Positions 1-5,071 of a stretch of DNA of 7,267 nucleotides are shown here, in pieces. Under the pieces are notes generated by a model. It searched no databases. It was given only the letters and a program-made list of their open reading frames with translations, and was not told where the DNA came from. The translations under genes and the position numbers were made by a program. The stretch is from Clostridia bacterium (GTDB lineage Bacteria; Bacillota; Clostridia; Oscillospirales; Acutalibacteraceae). Location of the stretch: positions 1-7,267 of the forward strand of contig JAFOFS010000048.1 of NCBI GenBank assembly GCA_017387165.1. Reading direction: 5' to 3'. Numbering within the stretch: position 1 is the stretch's first letter; every line of letters begins with the position of its first letter.

Positions 1-770
1 GTCCGCGTCTGCTGTATTTCTCCAACTGCCGCAACGTCACCGTGGCCGGCGTAACCCTGCAAAACTCCCATTTCTGGACGAACCACCTCTATCGCTGCCG
101 CTTTGTGAAATATCTGGGCTGCCGCATTTTGGCGCCTTGTGCGCCGGTTCCCGCCCCGAGCTCGGATGCGCTGGATATTGACGCCTGCTCCGACGTGCTG
201 GTCAAAAATTGCTATATGGCGGTCAACGACGACGCGGTGGTGCTCAAGGGCGGCAAAGGTCCGTGGGCGGATACCGATCCGCAAAACGGCGGCAACGAGC
301 GCATTCTCGTGGAGGACTGCGTGTACGGTCATTGCCACGGCTGCCTCACCTGCGGCTCGGAATCGGTGCATAACCGCAACATTCTCGTTCGTCGTATTCG
401 GATGGAGAACACCGCCGCCATGCTGTGGTTGAAGATGCGCCCCGATACGCCGCAGCACTACGAGTACATTACCGTCGAGGAGGTCAGCGGCTCGGTCACC
501 AATATGATTCTGATCCGCCCGTGGACGCAGTTTTACGACCTCAAGGATCGCCGGGACGTGCCGCTGTCTTACGCCGATCACATCACTGTCCGCAACGGCA
601 CGGCCAAGTGCGGCGCGTTTTGGAACGTCGTGTACGACGACACTCAATACCGCTTGTCCGACTTTACGCTGGAGAATCTCACCGTCGCCGCCGACGATAT
701 CACCTTTGACCCGAGCGGCGTGGAAAACGCGGTCGTTTCGGGGGTCTTGGTTTCTTCCCGAAACCCTTGA
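1..770 (+). CDS. GH28-family glycoside hydrolase (polygalacturonase-like), 3' part only
   Basis: The open frame runs off the left edge: the codons from base 3 read PRLLYFSNCRNVTVAGVTLQ, a typical beta-helix strand of pectin-degrading GH28 enzymes, so the real start lies upstream and 255 residues are visible. GH28 enzymes hydrolyse alpha-1,4 galacturonosyl bonds in pectin or its oligomers by an inverting mechanism with three aspartates. Seen here: an SSDALDID segment whose first Asp (codon at 165) replaces the family's NTD Asp; a VNDDAVVLKGG segment with the Asp pair at 228-233, 21-22 residues later as in fungal polygalacturonases; CHGCLTCGSE with the active-site-type His at 336; and WLKMRPDTPQ, whose Lys (432) matches the RIK motif although Trp stands where Arg is usual. 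Cellular location cannot be judged without the N-terminus. No terminator follows; the leuB promoter begins inside the stop codon. Family call is strong; exact substrate (polygalacturonan, rhamnogalacturonan or oligogalacturonide) is open. Confidence 0.85.
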   Translation, partial: PRLLYFSNCRNVTVAGVTLQNSHFWTNHLYRCRFVKYLGCRILAPCAPVPAPSSDALDIDACSDVLVKNCYMAVNDDAVVLKGGKGPWADTDPQNGGNERILVEDCVYGHCHGCLTCGSESVHNRNILVRRIRMENTAAMLWLKMRPDTPQHYEYITVEEVSGSVTNMILIRPWTQFYDLKDRRDVPLSYADHITVRNGTAKCGAFWNVVYDDTQYRLSDFTLENLTVAADDITFDPSGVENAVVSGVLVSSRNP

Positions 771-795
771 CAACGGCAGGGGAAAGGTGCATAAT
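767..795 (+). promoter_or_regulatory. Sigma-A-type promoter of leuB
   Basis: TTGACA at 767-772 and CATAAT at 790-795 are separated by exactly 17 bp, five of six matches in the -10 and six of six in the -35. Transcription would start near 802, giving a leader of only about 27 nt before the leuB ATG. The TGA stop codon of the upstream hydrolase gene (768-770) lies inside the -35 hexamer, so the two features share bases. The short leader leaves no room for a T-box or a leucine-codon attenuator. Confidence 0.75.
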
Positions 796-814
796 AAATA
801 GGTATTTTATCCGT

Positions 815-820
815 AAGGAG
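815..820 (+). promoter_or_regulatory. Shine-Dalgarno of leuB
   Basis: AAGGAG lies 8 nt upstream of the ATG at 829. It decides the start: an in-frame GTG at 820 and a TTG at 826 overlap or crowd the site and cannot be served by it. Confidence 0.8.
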
Positions 821-828
821 TGTCTTTG

Positions 829-1908
829 ATGAAAAACTACAACGTTACTCTGCTTCGCGGCGACGGCATCGGTCCCGAGATCGTCGATGAAGCGGTTAAA
901 GTATTGAAAGCGGTCAGCGAAAAATTCGGCTTCGGTCTGAATTTCGAGCCGGCGCTGATCGGCGGCGCCGCCATCGACGCGACCGGCGTGCCGCTACCGC
1001 AGGAAACCATCGATCAATGCTTAGCGTCCGACGCGGTGCTGCTCGGCGCGGTGGGCGGCCCGAAATGGGATTCCCAGCCGGGTAACAACCGCCCCGAAAA
1101 AGGTCTGCTCGGCATCCGTGCCGCTATGGGGCTGTTTGCCAACCTGCGCCCGGCGGTGGTGTACGGTCCGCTGGCGGATGCCAGTCCGCTGAAGCCGGAG
1201 ATCATCGGCGATTCGATGGACGTGATGATCGTCCGCGAGCTGACCGGCGGTATCTATTTCGGCACTCGCGGTCGCGAAACGGCGGAGGATGGCACTCTTT
1301 CCGCCTATGACACCGAGCGTTACTCGGTGCCGGAGATTGAGCGTATCGCCCACGTGGCATTTGAAACCGCGATGAAGCGCGGCAAGAAGGTGACCAGCGT
1401 GGACAAGGCCAACGTGCTGGAATCCAGCCGTCTGTGGCGCGAAACGGTCACCCGTATTGCGGAGCAATATCCCGAGGTGGAGCTCAACCACCAGTATGTG
1501 GATAACGCCGCGATGCAGCTGTGCCGTAACCCGAAGCAGTTTGACGTCCTGCTGACCTCCAACATCTTCGGTGATATCCTCTCGGACGAGGCCTCCCAGA
1601 TTGCCGGCTCCATCGGTATGCTGGCGTCCTCCTCGATGGGAGAGGCAGGCAAGCCCGGTCTGTACGAGCCGATCCACGGCTCCGCTCCCGACATTGCCGG
1701 CAAGGGCATCGCCAACCCGTTGGCGACCATTCTTTCGGCCGGTATGCTGCTGCGCTACTCGCTGGGCGAGACCGAAGCCGCCGATGCGATCGAAGCGGCG
1801 GTCAAGAAGGTGCTGGACGACGGCGTCCGCACCCCCGATATTGCCAAACCGACCGAAATTCCCGTTTCCACCTCCGCGATGGGCGATGCGGTCGTGGCGG
1901 CGCTGTAA
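829..1908 (+). CDS. leuB: 3-isopropylmalate dehydrogenase LeuB
   Basis: This 359-residue cytoplasmic enzyme oxidises and decarboxylates 3-isopropylmalate to 2-oxoisocaproate with NAD+ and Mg2+/Mn2+, the third committed step of leucine synthesis. The length is normal for bacterial LeuB. Visible signatures are GDGIGPEIVDEA (11-22), LLGAVGGPKW (71-80), the substrate-binding arginines R97, R107 and R136, the catalytic Tyr in GGIYFG (Y143), the catalytic Lys in SVDKANVLESS (K193), metal-binding aspartates D225, D249 and D253, and the NAD loop HGSAPDIAGKGIANP (283-297). The last motif together with the Asp-rich NIFGDILSDEASQ separates it from isocitrate and tartrate dehydrogenases. All key residues are present, so it should be active. 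It stands alone: the upstream gene is a pectinase-like hydrolase and the downstream gene is rny, with no leuA, leuC or leuD in view. Its own promoter and terminator make it a likely single-gene transcript, with some read-through from the hydrolase gene possible. Confidence 0.97.
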   Translation: MKNYNVTLLRGDGIGPEIVDEAVKVLKAVSEKFGFGLNFEPALIGGAAIDATGVPLPQETIDQCLASDAVLLGAVGGPKWDSQPGNNRPEKGLLGIRAAMGLFANLRPAVVYGPLADASPLKPEIIGDSMDVMIVRELTGGIYFGTRGRETAEDGTLSAYDTERYSVPEIERIAHVAFETAMKRGKKVTSVDKANVLESSRLWRETVTRIAEQYPEVELNHQYVDNAAMQLCRNPKQFDVLLTSNIFGDILSDEASQIAGSIGMLASSSMGEAGKPGLYEPIHGSAPDIAGKGIANPLATILSAGMLLRYSLGETEAADAIEAAVKKVLDDGVRTPDIAKPTEIPVSTSAMGDAVVAAL

Positions 1909-1922
1909 ATCCGATCTTTCCG

Positions 1923-1950
1923 AAAGAGCAGGTGTACGCCTGCTCTTTTT
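1923..1950 (+). terminator. Rho-independent terminator of leuB
   Basis: A perfect 10-bp stem, AAAGAGCAGG (1923-1932) with CCTGCTCTTT (1939-1948), closes a 6-nt loop, and the T-tract runs 1946-1950. It begins 14 nt after the leuB stop codon and isolates leuB from rny. Confidence 0.9.
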
Positions 1951-2001
1951 GTTTATATACCAAATATTGTGGTTTTCTGTTTGGTTTTTTGTGTTTGGCA
2001 C

Positions 2002-2030
2002 TTGACATTGACGGAAAAAACAGGTATAGT
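2002..2030 (+). promoter_or_regulatory. Sigma-A-type promoter of rny
   Basis: TTGACA (2002-2007) and TATAGT (2025-2030) are spaced by 17 bp. The predicted transcription start is near 2037, which leaves a leader of about 227 nt before the rny ATG. The stretch from the leuB terminator to this promoter (1951-2001) is AT-rich and shows nothing else I can name. Confidence 0.8.
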
Positions 2031-2139
2031 ATAAATGGCATATAAGTGGCCTCGTTGAGGATTCCACATATAGTCTTAATTTTTTTCATTCGGGGTGCCG
2101 TACACGGGTTAGTCCGAAAGCACGCTGATGCATATAGAG

Positions 2140-2161
2140 AAGAAAAGCAATTTTCTTTTTT
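2140..2161 (+). terminator. Possible weak AU-rich terminator or attenuator inside the rny leader
   Basis: AAGAAAA (2140-2146), a GCAA tetraloop (2147-2150, of the stable GNRA class) and TTTTCTT (2151-2157) form a perfect 7-bp stem that runs straight into four more Ts. Shape and U-tract fit an intrinsic terminator, but the stem has only one G-C pair, so efficiency would be low or conditional. Confidence 0.35.
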
Positions 2162-2246
2162 ATAAGTTTCCAAGCGAAACTTTCCATAGCCGCTTTTTTC
2201 GGAAAGCGGCGCAGTATAACCCGAAGTGCGCCCCACGTCTTTTAAC

Positions 2247-2254
2247 AGGAGGTG
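2247..2254 (+). promoter_or_regulatory. Shine-Dalgarno of rny
   Basis: AGGAGGTG is a near-perfect match to the anti-SD and lies 9 nt before the ATG at 2264. An in-frame GTG at 2252 falls within the site itself and so cannot be the start. Confidence 0.9.
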
Positions 2255-2263
2255 CATTTCCCT

Positions 2264-3832
2264 ATGGATCCGATTACGATCGGTATTGTGGCCGGTGTGG
2301 CCGCACTGGTGGTCGGCGGCGGTGTGTCGGGTGTTGTCGCATACAATATGGGACAAAACCATCGCAAGCGCGTTGCCGAAGCAAAACTCGGCTCGGCGGA
2401 AGCAGAGGCCGAGCGTATCCGCAGCCAGGCGAAGTCTGACGCGGAAACGGCTCGTAAAGAAGCGATCTTGAACGCCAAGGACGAGATTCAGCGTCTGCGG
2501 AGCGAGGCCGACAGCGAGATCAAGGAACGCCGCAAGGAAGTTCAGCGGCAGGAAAGCCGACTCCAGCAAAAGGAAGAAACGCTGGATCGCAAGATTGAAA
2601 ACAACGAGAAAAAAGAAGAAAATCTGGCAGCAAAGGAAAAGGCCGTCGAGGCGCGTATGGGCGAGATCGATGACCTGAAAAAGCAGCATCTGGCGACGCT
2701 GGAGCGCATTTCCGGCTTCACCGTCGATCAGGCGAAAGAATACTTGCTGCAGAACCTGCAGGAAGAGCTGACCCACGAGAAGGCTCGCAAGCTGCAGGAA
2801 TTCAACGAACAGCTCAAGGACGAGGCGGATTCCAAGGCGCGTATGATGATCGCTCAGGCGATTCAGCGCGTTGCCGCGGATCAGGTCACCGAGTCCACCG
2901 TCTCGGTTGTGGCTCTGCCCAACGACGAGATGAAGGGCCGCATCATCGGTCGCGAGGGTCGCAACATCCGCGCCATCGAAACGATGACCGGCTGCGACCT
3001 CATCATTGACGATACCCCCGAAGCGATCACCCTGTCCTGCTTTGATCCGGTTCGTCGCGAGATTGCACGCACCGCGCTGGAGCGCCTGATTTCCGACGGT
3101 CGTATTCACCCGGCTCGCATTGAGGAAATGGTGGAAAAATCCCGTCGCGAAGTGGAAAACGTCATCAAGCAGGAGGGCGAAAACGCCGTCCTCAGCACCG
3201 GCACCCGTGGCATCAGCCCCGAGATTGTCCGTCTGCTCGGTCGTCTGCACTATCGTACCAGCTACGGTCAGAACGTGCTCCAGCACTCGCTGGAGGTGGC
3301 GTTCCTGTCCGGTATGATCGCCAGCGAGTTGGGCATCGATCCGACCATCGCCCGTCGCGCCGGTCTGCTGCATGATATCGGCAAAGCGGTTGACCACGAG
3401 ATCGAAGGCTCCCACGTCGAGATCGGTGTGGACATCGCCCGTAAGTTTAAGGAAAGCGCCGGCGTTATCCACGCCATTCAGGCGCACCACGGCGACGTGG
3501 AAGCGACCACCGTGCTTGCCTGCATCGTGCAGGCTGCGGACGCGATCTCCGCTGCTCGTCCGGGCGCTCGCCGCGAGAATCTCGAGAACTACATCAAGCG
3601 TCTTGAGAAGCTCAAGGAGATCTGCAACGACTTCGACGGCGTCGAGCGTTCGTTCGCGATCCAGGCCGGTCGCGAGGTGCGCATCATCGTTCGCCCCGAG
3701 GTGGTCAACGACGACCAGATGGTCATTTTGGCGCACGATATCGCCAAGAAGATCGAGGAGAATATGGAGTATCCCGGTCAGATCAAAGTCAACCTCATCC
3801 GCGAAAACCGCGCTGTCGATTACGCGAAATAA
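2264..3832 (+). CDS. rny: Ribonuclease Y (membrane-anchored endoribonuclease)
   Basis: RNase Y starts bulk mRNA decay and processing in Firmicutes, cleaving single-stranded RNA with a preference for 5'-monophosphorylated ends, as part of a degradosome-like assembly at the inner membrane. The 522-residue length matches the family. In order: a single N-terminal membrane segment (about 4-27, rich in Val/Ala/Gly), a long highly charged coiled coil (about 35-205, many KEE and RK repeats), a KH RNA-binding domain with its GxxG loop in IIGREGRNIR (227-236), and an HD metallohydrolase domain with H341 (HSLEVA), the H370-D371 pair in LLHDIGK, H378, and D426 (QAADAIS), ending in the conserved tail YPGQIKVNLIRE. 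All metal ligands are present. It lies between two strong terminators and has its own promoter, so it is transcribed alone; the long leader suggests post-transcriptional control. Confidence 0.97.
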   Translation: MDPITIGIVAGVAALVVGGGVSGVVAYNMGQNHRKRVAEAKLGSAEAEAERIRSQAKSDAETARKEAILNAKDEIQRLRSEADSEIKERRKEVQRQESRLQQKEETLDRKIENNEKKEENLAAKEKAVEARMGEIDDLKKQHLATLERISGFTVDQAKEYLLQNLQEELTHEKARKLQEFNEQLKDEADSKARMMIAQAIQRVAADQVTESTVSVVALPNDEMKGRIIGREGRNIRAIETMTGCDLIIDDTPEAITLSCFDPVRREIARTALERLISDGRIHPARIEEMVEKSRREVENVIKQEGENAVLSTGTRGISPEIVRLLGRLHYRTSYGQNVLQHSLEVAFLSGMIASELGIDPTIARRAGLLHDIGKAVDHEIEGSHVEIGVDIARKFKESAGVIHAIQAHHGDVEATTVLACIVQAADAISAARPGARRENLENYIKRLEKLKEICNDFDGVERSFAIQAGREVRIIVRPEVVNDDQMVILAHDIAKKIEENMEYPGQIKVNLIRENRAVDYAK

Positions 3833-3834
3833 GC

Positions 3835-3867
3835 AAAACTCCCGATGCATCGCATCGGGAGTTTTTT
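3835..3867 (+). terminator. Rho-independent terminator of rny
   Basis: A perfect 13-bp stem, AAAACTCCCGATG (3835-3847) with CATCGGGAGTTTT (3853-3865), has a 5-nt loop and six Ts at 3862-3867. It starts two bases after the rny stop codon. The A-run on the left arm gives a short T-run on the minus strand, so weak bidirectional action is possible. Confidence 0.95.
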
Positions 3868-3880
3868 CGTCGAGATAAAG

Positions 3881-3915
3881 GGGAGAGGTGTCGGTATAGC
3901 CGACGGAGAGGGGCG
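3881..3915 (+). repeat. REP-like palindromic unit A
   Basis: A GGGGAGAGGTG block precedes the small hairpin GTCGG (3890-3894)/CCGAC (3900-3904) and is followed by GGAGAGGGG. The architecture GAGGTG-hairpin-CGGAGxG is the same as in unit B 100 bases further on, but with different stem sequence, as expected for members of one intergenic repeat family. Strand is nominal. Confidence 0.5.
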
Positions 3916-3947
3916 TTAAAACGGACGGCAGATTGCCGCCCCTACGG
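3914..3947 (+). repeat. REP-like palindromic unit with GTTAAAAC lead and CCCCTACGGC tail
   Basis: GGACGGCA (3923-3930) pairs with TGCCGCCC (3934-3941) across a GAT loop, with a single A/C mismatch at 3925/3939. On the minus strand it reads CCGTAGGGGCGGCAATCTGC, ending in GTTTTAAC further on. I recall intergenic palindromes beginning GTAGGGGCG and ending CCGTTAAAAC-like from clostridial genomes; that is memory, not a search. Confidence 0.5.
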
Positions 3948-3976
3948 CATCTTTGCAAAATTGTGCCAACCTTTTT

Positions 3977-4027
3977 GCCTCCCTCTGACGAGGGAGGTGG
4001 CTCGCCGTAGGCGAGACGGAGGGAGAG
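3977..4027 (+). repeat. REP/MITE-like double-hairpin unit B
   Basis: Two perfect hairpins sit back to back: CCTCCCTC (3978-3985), loop TGAC, GAGGGAGG (3990-3997); then CTCGCC (4001-4006), loop GTA, GGCGAG (4010-4015). The right end carries a second copy of GAGGGAG (4019-4025) that could also pair with the left-most CTCCCTC, enclosing the whole unit. There is no coding potential. The rest of the gap to the next gene (4028-4070) shows nothing recognisable. Confidence 0.65.
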
Positions 4028-4070
4028 AAAATTCTGCACCGCCCCTCGTCAACCACCCCACAGATCCAAA

Positions 4071-4098
4071 CAAAAAACAGCGCCCCACAAGGGCGCTG
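4071..4098 (-). terminator. Rho-independent terminator of the Nudix fusion gene
   Basis: On the minus strand CAGCGCCC (4098-4091) pairs with GGGCGCTG (4085-4078) around a 5-nt loop and is followed by six Ts (4077-4072). It begins 5 nt after the stop codon of the gene at 4104-4835 and stops transcription before the repeat cluster. Confidence 0.9.
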
Positions 4099-4103
4099 CC
4101 TTC

Positions 4104-4835
4104 TTATACGCTTACCGTATCGTGTTCCAGCAGGAATTCTTCCGCGTCGCGGAGGATCTGCTTATCGTTGTCGTGACCGATGGTTTCCACTGCCTGCTCA
4201 AACGGCAGCAGCTTGTATTCCCGAATTTCCATTGACGGCGCAATGGTGGCGGTGGGGGGGAAGATGCCCAGAAACAAGGTGACCTGCTTTTGCGTGTGCG
4301 CCTTGCACATATAGCGATTGGTACGGGAGAAGCCTTCCACGAAGGTGACGTCGGTCAGTCCCGTTTCTTCGCGAATCTCGCGCCGCGCCGTTTCCTCGTC
4401 GTTTTCGGTATTCTCGATATGCCCCTTCGGGAATCCGTAGTATCCCGAACGGTTGCGGACCATCAGATACCGCCGCTCACCGCCGATGTGGGTGTACAAG
4501 ACGCCGCCGCAGCTTTTCTCGTAGCGGCAGGAGAGCTTGAATCGTCCTGCCTCCAACGAAGAAAGCAGCCGCCGCAGCTCCGGCTCGTACATCACCGTTC
4601 GACGGGATGCCACGATCCAGACGGGGGTGCGATCCTCACGGTACAACACCGCCAGCACCGGACCGGTGAAGCTGTGCACCGGCTTTTCCATACCGATGAT
4701 ATAAGCGTCGAGCGGCGCGCCGCCCTTTTGGGTGAAACCTTTGATGTGTCCGAAGTTGAGCGGGCGGACAGACCCGTCCTCACCTCGGCTTCCGTACGGC
4801 TTGGTCACCAGTACGGTCGCAGTCTTTCCGAGCAT
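4104..4835 (-). CDS. Pyrophosphatase-like/Nudix two-domain protein (Ap4A-hydrolase-like)
   Basis: Predicted 243 residues. The C-terminal part (about 104-240) is a Nudix hydrolase with a complete Nudix box: G138, five residues, E144, seven residues, then REIREETGL (152-160), where E156 and E157 are the expected metal ligands. GFPKGHIE before the box and a DNDKQILRDAEEFL tail resemble bacterial diadenosine-tetraphosphate hydrolases, so a dinucleoside polyphosphate or related nucleotide is the likeliest substrate. The N-terminal part (1 to about 92: GKTATVLVTKPYGS, LNFGHIKGF, DAYIIGMEKPVHSFTGPVLAVLY) resembles small inorganic-pyrophosphatase-like proteins of Clostridia (GKxVTVxVDRPLGS, INYGYxxG, DAYILG). 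Few acidic ligands of true family I pyrophosphatases survive, so this domain may bind rather than cleave. The ATG at 4835 is chosen because AGAGAGG lies 7 nt before it and a promoter lies further upstream; a longer in-frame start at 4940 would lie upstream of that promoter. It is transcribed alone, convergent with rny and divergent from ylxM. Confidence 0.85.
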   Translation of the reverse strand: MLGKTATVLVTKPYGSRGEDGSVRPLNFGHIKGFTQKGGAPLDAYIIGMEKPVHSFTGPVLAVLYREDRTPVWIVASRRTVMYEPELRRLLSSLEAGRFKLSCRYEKSCGGVLYTHIGGERRYLMVRNRSGYYGFPKGHIENTENDEETARREIREETGLTDVTFVEGFSRTNRYMCKAHTQKQVTLFLGIFPPTATIAPSMEIREYKLLPFEQAVETIGHDNDKQILRDAEEFLLEHDTVSV

Positions 4836-4866
4836 AAAAATGCCTCTCTTCCGATAATCTGTATGT

Positions 4867-4895
4867 ATTGTAGCACCTTTTTCCGAAAAACGCAA
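4867..4895 (-). promoter_or_regulatory. Promoter of the Nudix fusion gene
   Basis: Read on the minus strand, TTGCGT (4895-4890) and TACAAT (4872-4867) are spaced by 17 bp. The predicted start near 4860 gives a leader of about 25 nt with the AGAGAGG ribosome site at the end. Confidence 0.65.
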
Positions 4896-4990
4896 AGGTT
4901 TTCTGCAAATTTCGCGTGAAAAGTTTTTTGGGGTGTACATAATGGTTAAAATTGGGGATAAAAAAGGGGAAAATTTTTACGAGAAATCTA

Positions 4991-5019
4991 TTGACAAACC
5001 GGCTGTTTTGTTGTATAAT
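4991..5019 (+). promoter_or_regulatory. Consensus sigma-A promoter of the ylxM-ffh cluster
   Basis: TTGACA (4991-4996) and TATAAT (5014-5019) are both perfect hexamers with a 17-bp spacer. The predicted start is about 5026. The 95 bases between this -35 and the -35 of the divergent Nudix gene are A/T-tract rich, with no further element I can name. Confidence 0.9.
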
Positions 5020-5021
5020 CT

Positions 5022-5044
5022 GTGTAAAGTTATTTGCTTTACAC
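5022..5044. promoter_or_regulatory. Operator-like inverted repeat at the ylxM transcription start
   Basis: GTGTAAAG (5022-5029) and CTTTACAC (5037-5044) form a perfect 8-bp inverted repeat separated by 7 bp. It starts two bases after the -10 box and covers the predicted start site. Because transcription should begin inside the left arm, the RNA would keep only about four pairs of the stem, so a DNA operator for a dimeric repressor is more likely than an RNA hairpin. The binding protein is unknown. Confidence 0.5.
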
Positions 5045-5058
5045 TATTCTGCGAAAGT

Positions 5059-5062
5059 GAGG
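5059..5062 (+). promoter_or_regulatory. Weak Shine-Dalgarno deciding the ylxM GTG start
   Basis: GAGG lies 9 nt before the GTG at 5072. The next in-frame ATG at 5084 is 21 nt away, too far, and the open frame upstream of 5072 begins before the promoter. Confidence 0.6.
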
Positions 5063-5071
5063 CGATTTTTC

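Larger units (their letters stand above)
2037..2263 (+). promoter_or_regulatory. Long structured 5' leader of rny (unrecognised RNA element)
   Basis: There is no plausible gene in these 227 bases, but there is a run of hairpins. P1: GTGGCCTC (2046-2053) pairs with GAGG (2057-2060) and, after an ATT bulge, CCAC (2064-2067), extended by TATA/TATA below a single mismatch; a T7 run follows at 2080-2086. P2: TTCGG (2089-2093) with CCGAA (2114-2118) encloses CCG(TACA)CGG at 2098-2107. P3: AAGAAAA (2140-2146) with TTTTCTT (2151-2157), followed by TTTT. P4: AAGTTTC (2164-2170) with GAAACTT (2176-2182). P5: GCCGCTTT (2189-2196) with AAAGCGGC (2203-2210). An alternative stem GGCGCA (2208-2213)/TGCGCC (2227-2232) would exclude P5. 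I do not recognise it as a known riboswitch. It could be a cis-regulator of RNase Y synthesis, an RNase Y autocleavage target, or a separate sRNA of about 125 nt ending at P3. Confidence 0.5.

Noticed and set aside
1021..2067. A 348-codon open frame antisense to leuB
   Set aside because: Low-complexity His/Arg/Gly-rich translation typical of an antisense shadow, with no start signals.
2110..2140. GAAA and CTGATG boxes suggesting a hammerhead ribozyme
   Set aside because: The catalytic CUGANGA is not complete (CTGATGC), and stems I-III cannot be drawn in any of the known permutations.
2128..2439. A 103-codon plus-strand frame starting in the rny leader and overlapping rny out of frame
   Set aside because: No Shine-Dalgarno before its ATG, odd composition, and it continues into the rny reading region in the wrong frame.
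1802..4039. A 745-codon open frame on the minus strand across rny, the leuB end and both intergenic regions
   Set aside because: It is antisense to two certain genes, crosses two strong terminators and has no family resemblance or ribosome site; it comes from codon bias in GC-rich coding sequence.
4836..4940. An extended start for the Nudix fusion protein at 4940
   Set aside because: The extra 35 residues would span the gene's own promoter and lack a ribosome site; the ATG at 4835 has AGAGAGG at good spacing.
4952..5071. A longer ylxM start giving 40 extra N-terminal residues
   Set aside because: Those codons lie before and across the consensus promoter (4991-5019), so they would not be transcribed from it, and they lack similarity to YlxM.
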